NCBI RefSeq assembly: GCF_001039355.2
Contig: NW_019775487.1
Span: 127,718 to 191,717, forward strand
Source of the DNA: Lingula anatina
Taxonomy: Eukaryota > Brachiopoda > Lingulata > Lingulida > Lingulidae
Length of the DNA stretch: 64,000 nt
Direction: 5' to 3'
In this document: in pieces, positions 46,338 through 54,080 of the stretch
Layout: each line of letters opens with the position of its first letter
Position numbering within the stretch: position 1 is the first letter of the stretch
The notes under the pieces: model-generated
Seen by the model: the letters and a program-made list of their open reading frames with translations, nothing else
Databases searched by the model: none
Told to the model about the DNA's origin: nothing
Translations under genes and position numbers: made by a program

Positions 46338-49274
46338 TATTTTGGCATATCACATACTGTATTATGCTTTCCAGTATTTCTAGACCAGCATGATGCTAGA
46401 ACTTTCCTGCATGCACATGCGCGTTCTAAGCGTGCGAACACGGGCTGGCTGGGTACGGAGGAGGTGCTGGCAGGGAACCTGGAGCGCGAGTGCGTAGAGG
46501 AAGTGTGTTCTTGGGAGGAAGCAAATGAAGTCTTTGAGAATGGAGAGAGAACCGTAAGGAGAAGCAGAATTGAGCAAGATGTCCTGATGCAGCTTATTGC
46601 ATTTATTAAATTACTATTACTATGTTATTTTTAATTCGTATTATTTTTCAAGTTAATGGACTTTGGCCCTTTTTTTAAAAAATGAATAGAATATGCACTT
46701 TAAAGTATTTAGATGAAGATATAAATGTTTTTCCTTCTTTGCTTGCTAGTTTTATTGAACCATTTAACCAATAACCTATGAATTAAACCTCTTGTAGGGA
46801 CCCATGAGTACAATTCTATACCTTCTGTGTGTATTTATATATGATTAATGAACTCCAAACATGACATGTTTAAAACATTATGGCTATATACTAGTAATGA
46901 ATCTAAAAAACTGATATACATGTATCTTGGTACTAAAATTAGCCCCCAGTGACTTTTCTTTTACCCTATAACTGTTTGTACATGCATGTACCAGCTTTTA
47001 TGTTCATAACCTGTCACTGTTTCACAGTTGGTATGATATTTACCATGAATATCTATTTCAGAGAGAGTACTGGGTAAGGAGAAATGGTATGTAATTTGTT
47101 TTAAATTATTCTTTAAATTATTGGAAATATATTTTTATATGTAATGGAAAAATATATTTAATTTGGCAATCGTTTGACATTTGACTTTGTTCCATGTTGT
47201 GACATATATACATTACAAAATCAGCTGTGATAATTTTTTAAAGATTGGTCCATTTTTATGCCAGATCCTAACCAGTGTGATTCCAACCCGTGTGTCTCAG
47301 AGGGGACCAGCAGATGTGAAGATTTATTCCAAAACTATAGATGTCACTGCAGGCAAGGATACACTGGAAGCAATTGTCACATCAGTGAGTTAGAATGTCC
47401 ACAAGCAACTCATATCAGCTGTCATATAGCAGTTTCAAGACATTTATGTACTTATTTATAAAATTCCACAATATGGGCCTACCCTAAGAGTTAAGTTGTT
47501 GTTTTTGTTTTATTAGGAGGAGGGAGGGTGGGGGAGATTATGTATATACTGAGTATTGCAACTCACAAAACCAATCTGAAAAATGTTTTTATCTATTCTC
47601 AGATATAGATGACTGTGGGACAAATTGTCAAAATGGAGCTATATGCACTGTAGGTATACAACTGAAAAATATCTTTATTAATCAGAGATTTTGACAACCC
47701 ATGTAAAAACTTCATTTATGAAATTGCTTTGTTTATTGGAGATGCTGCAAATTAAAAGATTGTGTTTTTAAACACAATTATTAAAATATATGCATATATG
47801 TGTACATATAAAATTGACTTTAAAAAAGAAAAGAATTCTGCTCACAATCTTACTCCCTAGGACCTGGTCAATGACTATCACTGCACCTGTGCCCCAGGAT
47901 TCCGAGGCACTAACTGTGAAATTAACATTAACGAGTGCCAGAGCAACCCTTGTCAAAATGGCGCCACGTGTCAGGACGGAGCAAACCGTTGGAGCTGCCA
48001 GTGTGCTCCAGGATGGACAGGTTAGTGGTCGTTTTTAATTAGCTTTAATTTCAGACTGCTGCTGTTATTTGTTTTAAATTGTTTCTAATATAGATTACAT
48101 TAACCAAAAAGTGAGGGTATTAACTTGAAGACCCAGTTGGAAGCACAGGAAGCAAAGCTCCAGAATGTAATTACCCATTATAATATTTCTATTTCTCAGT
48201 TCCAGTTCATACTTATAAAACAAGTATACTCTTCTATCTGACCAACAGATGAATTCACAGTAACAGTTAATGGGACAGAAGTCTGTTAGCTAGTCAAATA
48301 TTTGGGTAAATCATACCTCCTCCTTCCCAAATTGGAGTAGGGTTGGGGAGCCAGCTTGCAGAATATCCTGGCCATATACTGGACCCTTAGAGAGGAACAA
48401 AATTTACCAAATCTTATCTAGATTGCTTAATCTTATGATACATCAACATAGATATATTATATAACAGTGCAAAGGTATCATTTGAGTACCATCAAACTCT
48501 GTGCTTCTGATGACTGTATGCTATCTCAATGTAATTACTATGGTAGTATGGTGAAAATTTAAGAATTTTGCTGGCTTTGAAAATTTTGTTAGCAGATGAT
48601 TTTTCTGCTGAAGATTTTTTTCACTTTGAAAAATTACCTAAAACTAAAAAAAGAGACTTGCTTATCAGCTTTAAAATTATTTTTATCAGGTGTATCCTGC
48701 CAGTTGGACATCAATGAATGTATGTCAGCACCTTGTCTGAATGGTGGGACGTGTAACAACCTGCAGAACATGTTTACCTGTGATTGTGTCCAGGGATTTG
48801 CAGGGAATGGATGTGAAATTAATGTGGATGATTGTTACCTTGATCAGTGCCTGAATGGTATGGCAGTGTTTTTTAAGTATTGTTTGTCATTCGATATTCC
48901 TGAGGACGTTAATTGATATTTATATATTTTTCAATCTCAAGATGTGTTATAATATTTTCCTGGATTTTTTTTCTTGTTTTAACAAACCATGGGCCTTTGT
49001 TGGTTTATAAGCTTGGCTTTATAATTTTGCAAAAGCACATTTCTTTTCAAGAAAAATATCCTTATAATATAATCAGACAAATAAGTTCTTTATCATACTT
49101 TTTTCACAGGTGGTACTTGCATTGATTTAGTGGATGACTTCAGCTGTATCTGTCCCCCAGGATTCTCTGGTATGACATGTGAAGTCAATGTTAACGAGTG
49201 TGAGAGTTCTCCCTGCCTGAACCAAGCTACCTGTATTGATGCTGACAATGGCTTCCTGTGTGAATGTTTACCAG
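30020..49274 (+). CDS. Candidate DSL-Gla-EGF secreted or surface protein (11-exon model, 3' incomplete)
   Basis: Joining 30020-30080, 31980-32035, 32338-32586, 34910-35201, one Gla exon (44674-44849 or 46375-46553), 47062-47086, 47265-47384, 47603-47649, 47861-48020, 48690-48857 and 49110-49274 gives 506 codons plus one base with no stop, and every junction has matching phase and AG/GT borders. The product would be a signal peptide, about 95 unrecognised residues, a DSL domain as in Delta/Serrate Notch ligands, a gamma-carboxylase recognition propeptide plus Gla domain, then EGF repeats. Gla domains bind calcium and phosphatidylserine membranes after vitamin-K-dependent carboxylation. EGF6 lacks its sixth cysteine, so the gene must continue past 49274, but no further exon was recognised and no transmembrane segment is seen. 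The 9.5-kb DSL-Gla intron leaves open that these are two genes. Confidence is high for the modules and moderate for their union. Confidence 0.6.
30876..31078 (-). mobile_element. hAT-like MITE, G-rich family, copy 4, in intron 1
   Basis: The right end reads GATCCACCCTTAACCTGGCACTG, the inverted form of the left ends of the other copies. Internal G and C runs and the phrase ACCATTTGGAACAGTTTAGAACTA match the copy at 1082. The left end (near the C run at 30876) is poorly defined. Confidence 0.6.
31980..32035 (+). CDS. Exon 2: short extracellular segment
   Basis: Acceptor TTTTTTTTCAG, then a single stop-free frame reading [19 protein letters not shown], with donor GTACCT. Begins after one base and ends in phase 0, linking exon 1 to exon 3. 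No domain recognised. The other two frames contain stops. Confidence 0.5.
32338..32586 (+). CDS. Exon 3: N-terminal region of the DSL protein, domain unrecognised
   Basis: A 249-base exon (83 codons) between CTTCTAG and GTATAA, open in phase 0. It reads [15 protein letters not shown], continues through [12 protein letters not shown] and SCHLHMNTV, and ends KLDFTHWK. In Notch ligands the C2-like MNNL domain sits here. The length would suit part of such a domain, but I cannot recognise its signature cysteines, so it is either very divergent or something else. Confidence 0.6.
34136..34169. repeat. Poly-T/poly-G run
   Basis: About 18 T followed by about 15 G, in the intron upstream of the DSL exon. 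Confidence 0.9.
34910..35201 (+). CDS. Exon 4: DSL domain
   Basis: Acceptor TTTTATTTCAG, 292 bases, donor GTTGGT, phase 0 to phase 1. After about 50 residues the exon shows the six-cysteine DSL pattern: [43 protein letters not shown], with the YYG before cysteine 2 and the G-x-x-G-x-x-C-like ending of DSL modules. DSL is the Notch-binding module of Delta/Serrate/LAG-2 ligands. The loop after cysteine 3, which in canonical ligands reads C-R-P-R-D-D with a following aromatic, is changed to C-R-I-Q-E-G, so classical Notch binding is uncertain. Confidence 0.85.
37504..37540. repeat. Poly-G run (about 37 bp)
   Basis: A near-pure G tract; a Gly-rich open frame over it is not coding. Confidence 0.95.
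37726..38455. repeat. Pair of direct repeats about 620 bp apart
   Basis: Roughly 110-bp segments beginning near 37726 and 38352 share GATCAATTGAGGA(G/A)AAATG and TGACAAGATGTTTTTACTGC with minor differences. Flanking sequence is unrelated, so this is a dispersed repeat or an old local duplication. Confidence 0.7.
41098..41165 (+). repeat. Possible tRNA-derived SINE head
   Basis: GCTTCGGTAGCGCAGTG resembles a polymerase III A box, and AGGTTCACATACCT about 45 bases on resembles a B box. The cloverleaf is too degenerate for a working tRNA. It abuts the hairpin at 41183-41373. Confidence 0.3.
41183..41373. repeat. Long imperfect hairpin (about 80-bp arms)
   Basis: Left arm from GATCGATCCATCTCCGA to CTTCTGAAGCTGCTA; right arm from TAGTAGCTTCAGTCGGCG to TCGGAGATAGATTGATC. 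The loop is about 20 bp, AT-rich. Arms match with scattered mismatches, as in a foldback MITE. Confidence 0.7.
42310..42515. repeat. Imperfect palindromic repeat around GATCAAATATGG
   Basis: GATTCAGAACAGAGGACTAA with CGGATCAAATATGG in the left half is mirrored by CCATATTTGATCCACGGATTC and GTACGTTCTGAATG in the right half. A related half occurs at about 43675-43800. Confidence 0.55.
43262..43320. repeat. G/GT-rich low-complexity tract
   Basis: GTGTGTGTGGCGGGG followed by GGGTG-type repeats. Confidence 0.8.
43388..43555. mobile_element. 168-bp hAT-like MITE (CAGGGGCGGAT ends)
   Basis: Left end CAGGGGCGGATCC and right end ATCCGCCCCTG are inverted repeats, flanked by ATAAA on both sides. Its right part (CAATGTAAACTTGAAAATCT and AGACCCAGAAGACGGCCT) is nearly the same as the short insert at 56452-56547. 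Confidence 0.8.
44099..44114. repeat. Poly-T run
   Basis: About 16 or more T, 560 bp upstream of the first Gla exon. Confidence 0.8.
44674..44849 (+). CDS. Exon 5a: propeptide and Gla domain, version 1
   Basis: Acceptor TTGCAAG with a pyrimidine-rich tract; 176 bases; donor GTGAGT; starts with the last two bases of a codon and ends in phase 0. After joining to a preceding G it reads [12 protein letters not shown], then RRRHKR and [12 protein letters not shown], then [12 protein letters not shown]. The first part is a gamma-carboxylase recognition propeptide (hydrophobic F and A at their usual spacing, basic cleavage site RxxR). The second is a Gla domain with the E-R-E-C-V-E-E-x-C-S motif and the conserved aromatic. 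The Glu residues would be carboxylated in the ER. The exon shape equals exon 2 of mammalian clotting factors. The frame upstream of the acceptor has no ATG, so the exon cannot start a protein itself. Confidence 0.9.
44850..46374 (+). other. Intron between the two Gla exons
   Basis: No 25-nt-type helper exon was recognised here. Near 46296-46335 is a GA microsatellite preceded by TG repeats. Short frames (45088-45282, 45885-46141) have no motif. Confidence 0.5.
46297..46336. repeat. (GA)n microsatellite
   Basis: TGTGTGTGAGAGAG tract of about 40 bp just upstream of the second Gla exon; the Arg/Glu frame through it is spurious. Confidence 0.9.
46375..46553 (+). CDS. Exon 5b: propeptide and Gla domain, version 2
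   Basis: Acceptor ATGCTTTCCAG, 179 bases, donor GTAAGG, with the same start and end phases as version 1. It reads [20 protein letters not shown], cleaves at SKR, then [15 protein letters not shown], then [19 protein letters not shown]. The propeptide matches the carboxylase-recognition pattern (F, A, L spacing, basic end). The Gla core keeps E-R-E-C-V-E-E-x-C-S-W but has only one Glu pair (TEE) before the core and an extra GT near the N-terminus, so its calcium or membrane binding may differ from version 1. GC content is higher than in its surroundings. Confidence 0.9.
47062..47086 (+). CDS. Exon 6: 25-nt helper exon between Gla and EGF modules
   Basis: CTATTTCAG precedes and GTATGT follows exactly 25 bases reading REYWVRRN plus one base. 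Vitamin-K-dependent clotting factors have a small exon of the same length and phases (0 to 1) encoding the short aromatic stack between Gla and the first EGF. The Y-W pair corresponds to the aromatic residues there. The alternative donor GTAAGG inside the exon would give a 12-base exon in the wrong phase for the next exon. Confidence 0.8.
47265..47384 (+). CDS. Exon 7: EGF repeat 1
   Basis: Acceptor TTTTTATGCCAG, donor GTGAGT, phase 1-1, a whole EGF module. It reads [10 protein letters not shown], then [14 protein letters not shown] and [11 protein letters not shown]. All six cysteines are present. The start Q-C-x-S-N-P-C resembles the first EGF of factors VII, IX and X. Confidence 0.9.
47603..47649 (+). 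CDS. Exon 8: first part of EGF repeat 2
   Basis: A 47-base exon between TCTATTCTCAG and GTAGGT, reading [16 protein letters not shown] with exon 7's last base. It ends phase 0 in the middle of the EGF, completed by exon 9. I-D-D-C is of the calcium-binding type. Confidence 0.8.
47861..48020 (+). CDS. Exon 9: rest of EGF repeat 2 and most of EGF repeat 3
   Basis: Acceptor CTTACTCCCTAG, donor GTTAGT, phase 0 to 1. EGF2 finishes as [22 protein letters not shown]3 starts [16 protein letters not shown] and runs to CQCAPGWTG; its last cysteine is in exon 10. N-I-N-E-C is a calcium-binding EGF start. Confidence 0.9.
48690..48857 (+). CDS. Exon 10: end of EGF3, EGF repeat 4, start of EGF5
   Basis: Acceptor ATTTTTATCAG, donor GTATGG, phase 1-1. 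Reads GVSCQL (closing EGF3), [16 protein letters not shown] to [14 protein letters not shown] (EGF4, complete), and [13 protein letters not shown] (start of EGF5). Confidence 0.9.
49110..49274 (+). CDS. Exon 11: end of EGF5 and truncated EGF repeat 6
   Basis: Acceptor CTTTTTTCACAG, donor GTAGGT, phase 1-1. Reads [18 protein letters not shown] to TCEV (closing EGF5), then [16 protein letters not shown] to [11 protein letters not shown]6 has five of its six cysteines; the sixth must come from a further exon starting with two bases, which I could not find in this window. Confidence 0.9.
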
Positions 49275-50200
49275 GTAGGTCACTCTGATTGGTGTGTTCC
49301 CTGAATAGGAATGGATCAGAAAACCATTTTTTTATGGCTGTTATTGTTGTTATCACACCTATTGGCATGGATGCCAACAATGGGGCACTGAAGTTAGTGT
49401 CTAGTTTCCAGTTTTGCTTTTTAAAAAAGGAACCTGGCAACAAGGAACTTGTTTCATTTTTATATAAAGACTCTTTAATATATATAAGTGTACCAGTACT
49501 ACCTCACGCTAATCTAGCTTCACTACAATACTAACAGTCAAGGTCACAAGAAAGTAGTCAATTTGGCTGTGCCTATTTGCTGGCCAAAAACCACATTGAT
49601 AGGAAAAAAGACATTATGGGCCATGATCGGTGGTCATCTTGTTCTCAGTGCACAGCGATGAGAGAACATAACACACTGCCTGGCTTCCAGGGTGAAGGTT
49701 ACCAGCTGGTCACAGTAAACCCTAATCTCTGACTGCCCCTTCCTCCATCCACTCCTGGTTCCCTTCACTAAAACTATTCTAGTTTCTCAGCACACTAGTT
49801 TCTGGTTGCCAGCATTGTTTTTGAAAAAACAAAGCTAGTTTCCATTTTTTTAATAGTTCACTGGTTTTTGATTGATTTGATCGTAGACATTGATCTGCGG
49901 TCTATTCTGCCTTTACATATGGTGGGGGGAGACCGTTATATTGGGCTTCTGCAGTGAAGGCTACCTGTGCATTGCAGACATTGATCATAGGTTGTCTCAG
50001 TCTCAGTCTCAGCCTCAGCGCATGGCAAAGAGGAACTGTTACACCTAGTACAGCTTCAGCGGTGAAAGTTGCCTTTGTGCTGACATTGACGGATGATTGA
50101 CCCTTCTTCTGTCCGCTCCTTTTTCTCTCCGCAAAAACAAATTTGAAGATGGGTGTTATTACTATATTGAAAGAAACACATATCAAACAGAAGGATTTGT

Positions 50201-50206
50201 TTTATT
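50201..50206 (-). terminator. Probable poly(A) signal of EF-hand copy A
   Basis: AATAAA on the minus strand about 230 bases past the stop; conserved at the same place in copy B. Confidence 0.45.
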
Positions 50207-50435
50207 CCACATATGATATACACTAGCAGCTGCAAAGAGTAAAGACAATAATAAAAAAACAAACAATGAATATACATACCATGGAAAGCAAGTTGGTGTG
50301 TGATATTTTGTTAAATTTATCTTTGTAAGGAATCACCAAGGTATAACATGGTAGCCAATCTCAAGCAGCACATGACTAAAATGCAGTCAGATGGGAAGAA
50401 GAAACAGTAAAGCAGCAGTCAGTTACATGCTACAA

Positions 50436-51539
50436 TTAGTCATTGCCAACATCATCAGTCACGGCTACCAAAAATGATATCAGTGGTGCTGAACTTTGAT
50501 GGTACCAATAGAGGTAGTATGCACTAATAAATTCCTCTGCATCCAGGACGCCATTGGCATTCTGATCAATTGCATCAAAAATTGGTTGAATCTCAGCTGT
50601 GTTGCGAAAGACAAACAGGAATTTGGAATACTCATCTACTGTCAACTTGCCATCGCAGTCAATATCAAACGTGTCAAACATATTTGATGAGATTCCAGCA
50701 ACCTCTTCTGTTGAAATAGGAATGTCTATCTCAGACTCTTGAAGAAAGTCTTCCAATGTAATGTTTGTTTTATAGTTTGTGTATTTGTTTGACCAAAAGA
50801 CCGGAAAGCTATTGGAAAACATACCATTCACCGCCATAGCTCTCCAAGAAGGCAGAGCTTTTTGAGCTCGTTTTGTTGTTAAACCAATATATTCTTCTTC
50901 AGTAACGATGCCATCTTCATCAACGTCAATGATTTCAAAGAATGCTTTGTACTTGGTAACCCAGTAGGAACTAAACTTTCAGTTGGTGTTCTAAAATATG
51001 AAGAAATGATCTTTAATTGGCCAGCCATGTCTCTCTTTCACATTAGGAGTTGATCTCTGGCTATGATTTATATATCATATTTTGCAGGTGTATTATTTGT
51101 TTTAGATATGACATTTTCTGCATGTATTTTATTTAAATATTTGAACAATATTTGTGAATTGGGTTTAAAATGGAGATGCAGTATGAGATGCTGTAATTGT
51201 TTTGAACAGGTGTATATTATTTTTCTTAGAAATGACATTGATTATGCCAAATAAATATTGGCATTATGAAAAATTGGTTTCTTGATGTTGAGTCACCATC
51301 CAAGACAAAAAAATTCTCTTATTCAATAAAGTGAAACACTAAAAGGTCCCAGACCAGCAGAAAATTCCGCCCCAACTCCCTGTACTTAAGAACCATATAC
51401 TGCCTGCCTGACAATGCTGTCTTAGCTTGTTTCACTAAACCAGTGAACACTTTTCTGGACCTACCTTTAAAATACTTGAAGAATCAACAGCAAGAACAGC
51501 AACCAGTAAGAGTAGGCTTATCAGCTTAATGGATACCAT
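50436..51539 (-). CDS. Secreted EF-hand calcium-binding protein, copy A
   Basis: Two coding exons. Exon 1 (51465-51539) encodes a 25-residue signal peptide, MVSIKLISLLLLVAVLAVDSS..., ending AAG before donor GTAGGT in phase 0. Exon 2 (50436-50975) gives 179 codons in phase 0 and a stop, starting FSSYWVTKYKAFFEI. EF-hand loops: DVDEDGIVTEEE, DIDCDGKLTVDE and DQNANGVLDAEE; the expected second loop is lost. Overall layout resembles secreted relatives of sarcoplasmic calcium-binding proteins; the exact family is not assigned. No ER-retention motif at the C-terminus (VGND). The acceptor used is AACTGAAAG; a better-looking upstream acceptor would bring in a stop (see findings). It lies tail-to-tail with the DSL-Gla-EGF gene. 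Confidence 0.8.
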
Positions 51540-51740
51540 TATTTTAAAGTCTGACTTGCCAAGATTTCTAAAACAAGGGAATCAACAGAAACAAAAATAA
51601 ACAACCAGCATGAAATATAAACTAATTAAGTTTAAAAGAAATAATCAGGGTTCTCTTTTACACCTAATTATATACCTACCACAACTATTAAACACATTTA
51701 TAAGTAATAATAATAGTAATGCATGATAAGAAGAAAAAAC

Positions 51741-52288
51741 ACATATTATAACTCAAATCACTTGAGTTGTACATTTAAAAGTGGAGAATTCCTAGCTGAT
51801 ATTAAACATTTATGCCTGGTTTTTATGGATCTCTTCAGTCATGAATCAGTCTTATCTCAGTAGGGAAAATACAAAGCAACATGGCTCTATAAAGATATTA
51901 CACATGTATTAATAGCACTACTACACGTTGCGAGAAGAGACAAAGCTAGGGTGCCATTTTCATAATAGATATAATGATAAAATATCCCCCAAATGTTATT
52001 GAACAGTCCATGCCTTACCAGTTTTCTGTCCTACAGTTCTTAGGAGATTTGTGCCTTGACTGATGTGTGGCATTTCTCGGAGGGTGGTGTATTTAAATAC
52101 AATCACATTAAACTGTATTCCAGATAAAGTTTCTTTGTCGTGCACTGTTGTCCCCTATTCCTCATGTTATCAATCCTATTTTACCTGCAGGTTTCAAAGC
52201 CCACCTTTATCTAAGAAAATGTAAGTGCCAAGGTACTGGTACATGTTTATGTGTGCTTAGGCTGAGTGTGCTGAGACTGAGACTGCCA
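51741..52288. other. Spacer between duplication units
   Basis: AT-rich sequence upstream of EF-hand copy A; may include its promoter but no motif stands out. Confidence 0.45.
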
Positions 52289-52844
52289 GTTCAGGCCTAA
52301 CCAACTACCAGACTCGGCACCTAAGGATCCTGAATTAACCGGTATATCGGACCACACTACCCGTTTTCAAGGTGTGTGTCAGATCGCATTTCGGAGTATC
52401 TGTCAGAACACCGACAGGATGAGCCCACGCTCGGCTGTCACCTTGATTGGATAGTAAACGATTGTCTTATTTAATCGCTATATGATTTTAAAACCGGGTG
52501 CATAAATTTGAAAGCCACCTAGATGAACCTTAGACTGCCACATCAATCTAATACAATGCAAAAAAGCCCTATCAAAAGTCGTTAAAACATTCAAACCGAA
52601 TGTCGTAAAGTCCCCATATACCCCCATAGAGACAATGAAATAGAGTACTCACAAGTAAGAATACTGTTTAAGGTTGTTCAGCCGAGCGTGGATGAGCCCC
52701 CAGTCGTCCTACAAAATTTGTTCTGTAGAATGATACTCCGAAATGCGATCTGACACACACCTTGAAAACGGGTAGTGTGGTCCGATATACCGGTTAATTC
52801 AGGATCCTTAGGTGCCGAGTCTGGTAGTTGGGTAGGCCTGCAGT
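52289..52844. mobile_element. Foldback element with about 110-bp inverted arms carrying piggyBac-related sequence
   Basis: Arm 52293-52400 (AGGCCTAACCAACTACCAGA to TTTCGGAGTATC) is matched almost perfectly in reverse by 52732-52840; I see one mismatch in about 108 bp. An inner pair (GCCGAGCGTGG near 52683, inverted near 52427) extends the symmetry. Part of the arm, GTGTGGTCCGATATACCGGT followed by TTCAGGAT and TGGTAGTTGGGTAGGCCTG, is closely similar to 57415-57483 next to the piggyBac fragment. Confidence 0.8.
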
Positions 52845-53174
52845 TGATGTATAGCTTCGGTGCACAGTTAACCTTCACTGTAGAATTGGTGCTCCATATT
52901 GCCGTTTCTTCCCTCTGAGCAGGTAGGCAAAAATAAAAATAAAATAAAAAAAAAGGCAGATCAGTGTCTATGGTACACAGGTAGCACTCACTGTGGAAAC
53001 TGTGCTGACTATTACAGCCTCTCTCCAGCGTGAGGGGAGACCAAGAGGCCTGTAGCCAGGGGGGGGGGGTTTCAGGGGGTTCGAAAGATTAACTGCCCCT
53101 TTTGTCAGGAAAAGGTCCATATTGGGTAAAATTTTATCTAGGTACACATAAGTTTCATTGTAAAAGGTCCACTT
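52845..53174. other. Spacer with poly-G run
   Basis: Non-coding sequence with A-rich and G-rich tracts (about 52935-52955 and 53060-53070). Confidence 0.5.
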
Positions 53175-53791
53175 TAATAGGAAAAAAGACATTATAGGCC
53201 ATGATCAGTGGTCATATATCTTGTTCTCAGTGCACGGCCTGGAGAGACCATTACACACTGCCTGGCTTCCAGGGTGAAGGTTACCAGCTGGTTGCAATAA
53301 ACCCTAATCTCTGATTGCCCCCTCCTCCATCCACTCCTGTTTCCCTCCACTAAAATTATTCTCAGTGTCAGAATTGGTTTTGTAAAATGGTTCTAGTTTC
53401 TGGTGACCAGAATGGTTTTTGAAAAATGAAGCTACATGTACTGAGTATGTTCTGGTTGCCAAGTTTTTTTTATTTAAAAGGACACCGGTTTTTGGTTGAT
53501 TTAATCATAGCTATTGGTCTGCGGTCTTTTCGGCACCTGCGATGTTGAGGCAGAGGCCATAATTAATATTGAGCATGGCTTTTGCAATGAAGGAACTGCA
53601 GACACTGATCAGAGGTTGGAAAGATAAAACTGTTACACACTGCACAGCTTCAGAGGTGAAAGCTGCCTTTGTGCCGTAGACATTGATGGACAATTAACCC
53701 TTTTTCTGTCCACTCCTTTTTCTCTCCGCAAAAAACAATATGGTTGTTATTCCTATATTGAGAGAACCACATATCAAACAGGAGGATTTGT

Positions 53792-53797
53792 TTTATT
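53792..53797 (-). terminator. Probable poly(A) signal of EF-hand copy B
   Basis: AATAAA on the minus strand at the same relative position as in copy A. Confidence 0.4.
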
Positions 53798-54080
53798 CCA
53801 CATATGATATACACTAGCAGCTGCAAGAGTTTAGACAATAATAAAAAAACAAACAATAAATACCTCTCTATCTTTACCATGACACAATTCAAGAAAAAAC
53901 ATGGAAAACAAGTTGGTGTGTGACATTTTGTGAAATTTGTCTTTGTAAGGAATCGCCATTTTGTAACATGGTAGCCAATGGGTATCTCAAGCACCACATG
54001 ACTAAAATGCAGTCAGATGGGAAGAAGAAACAATAAAGCAGCAATCAGTAACATGCTACAATTAGTCATTGCCAACATCA

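Larger units (their letters stand above)
49590..51740. repeat. Segmental duplication unit A carrying the EF-hand gene
   Basis: Colinear with about 53175-55410: shared blocks include GTTCTCAGTGCAC, CTGCCTGGCTTCCAGGGTGA, the whole EF-hand gene and ATAATCAGGGTTC. Many substitutions and small indels show the duplication is not recent, and both exons and introns are included. Confidence 0.85.
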
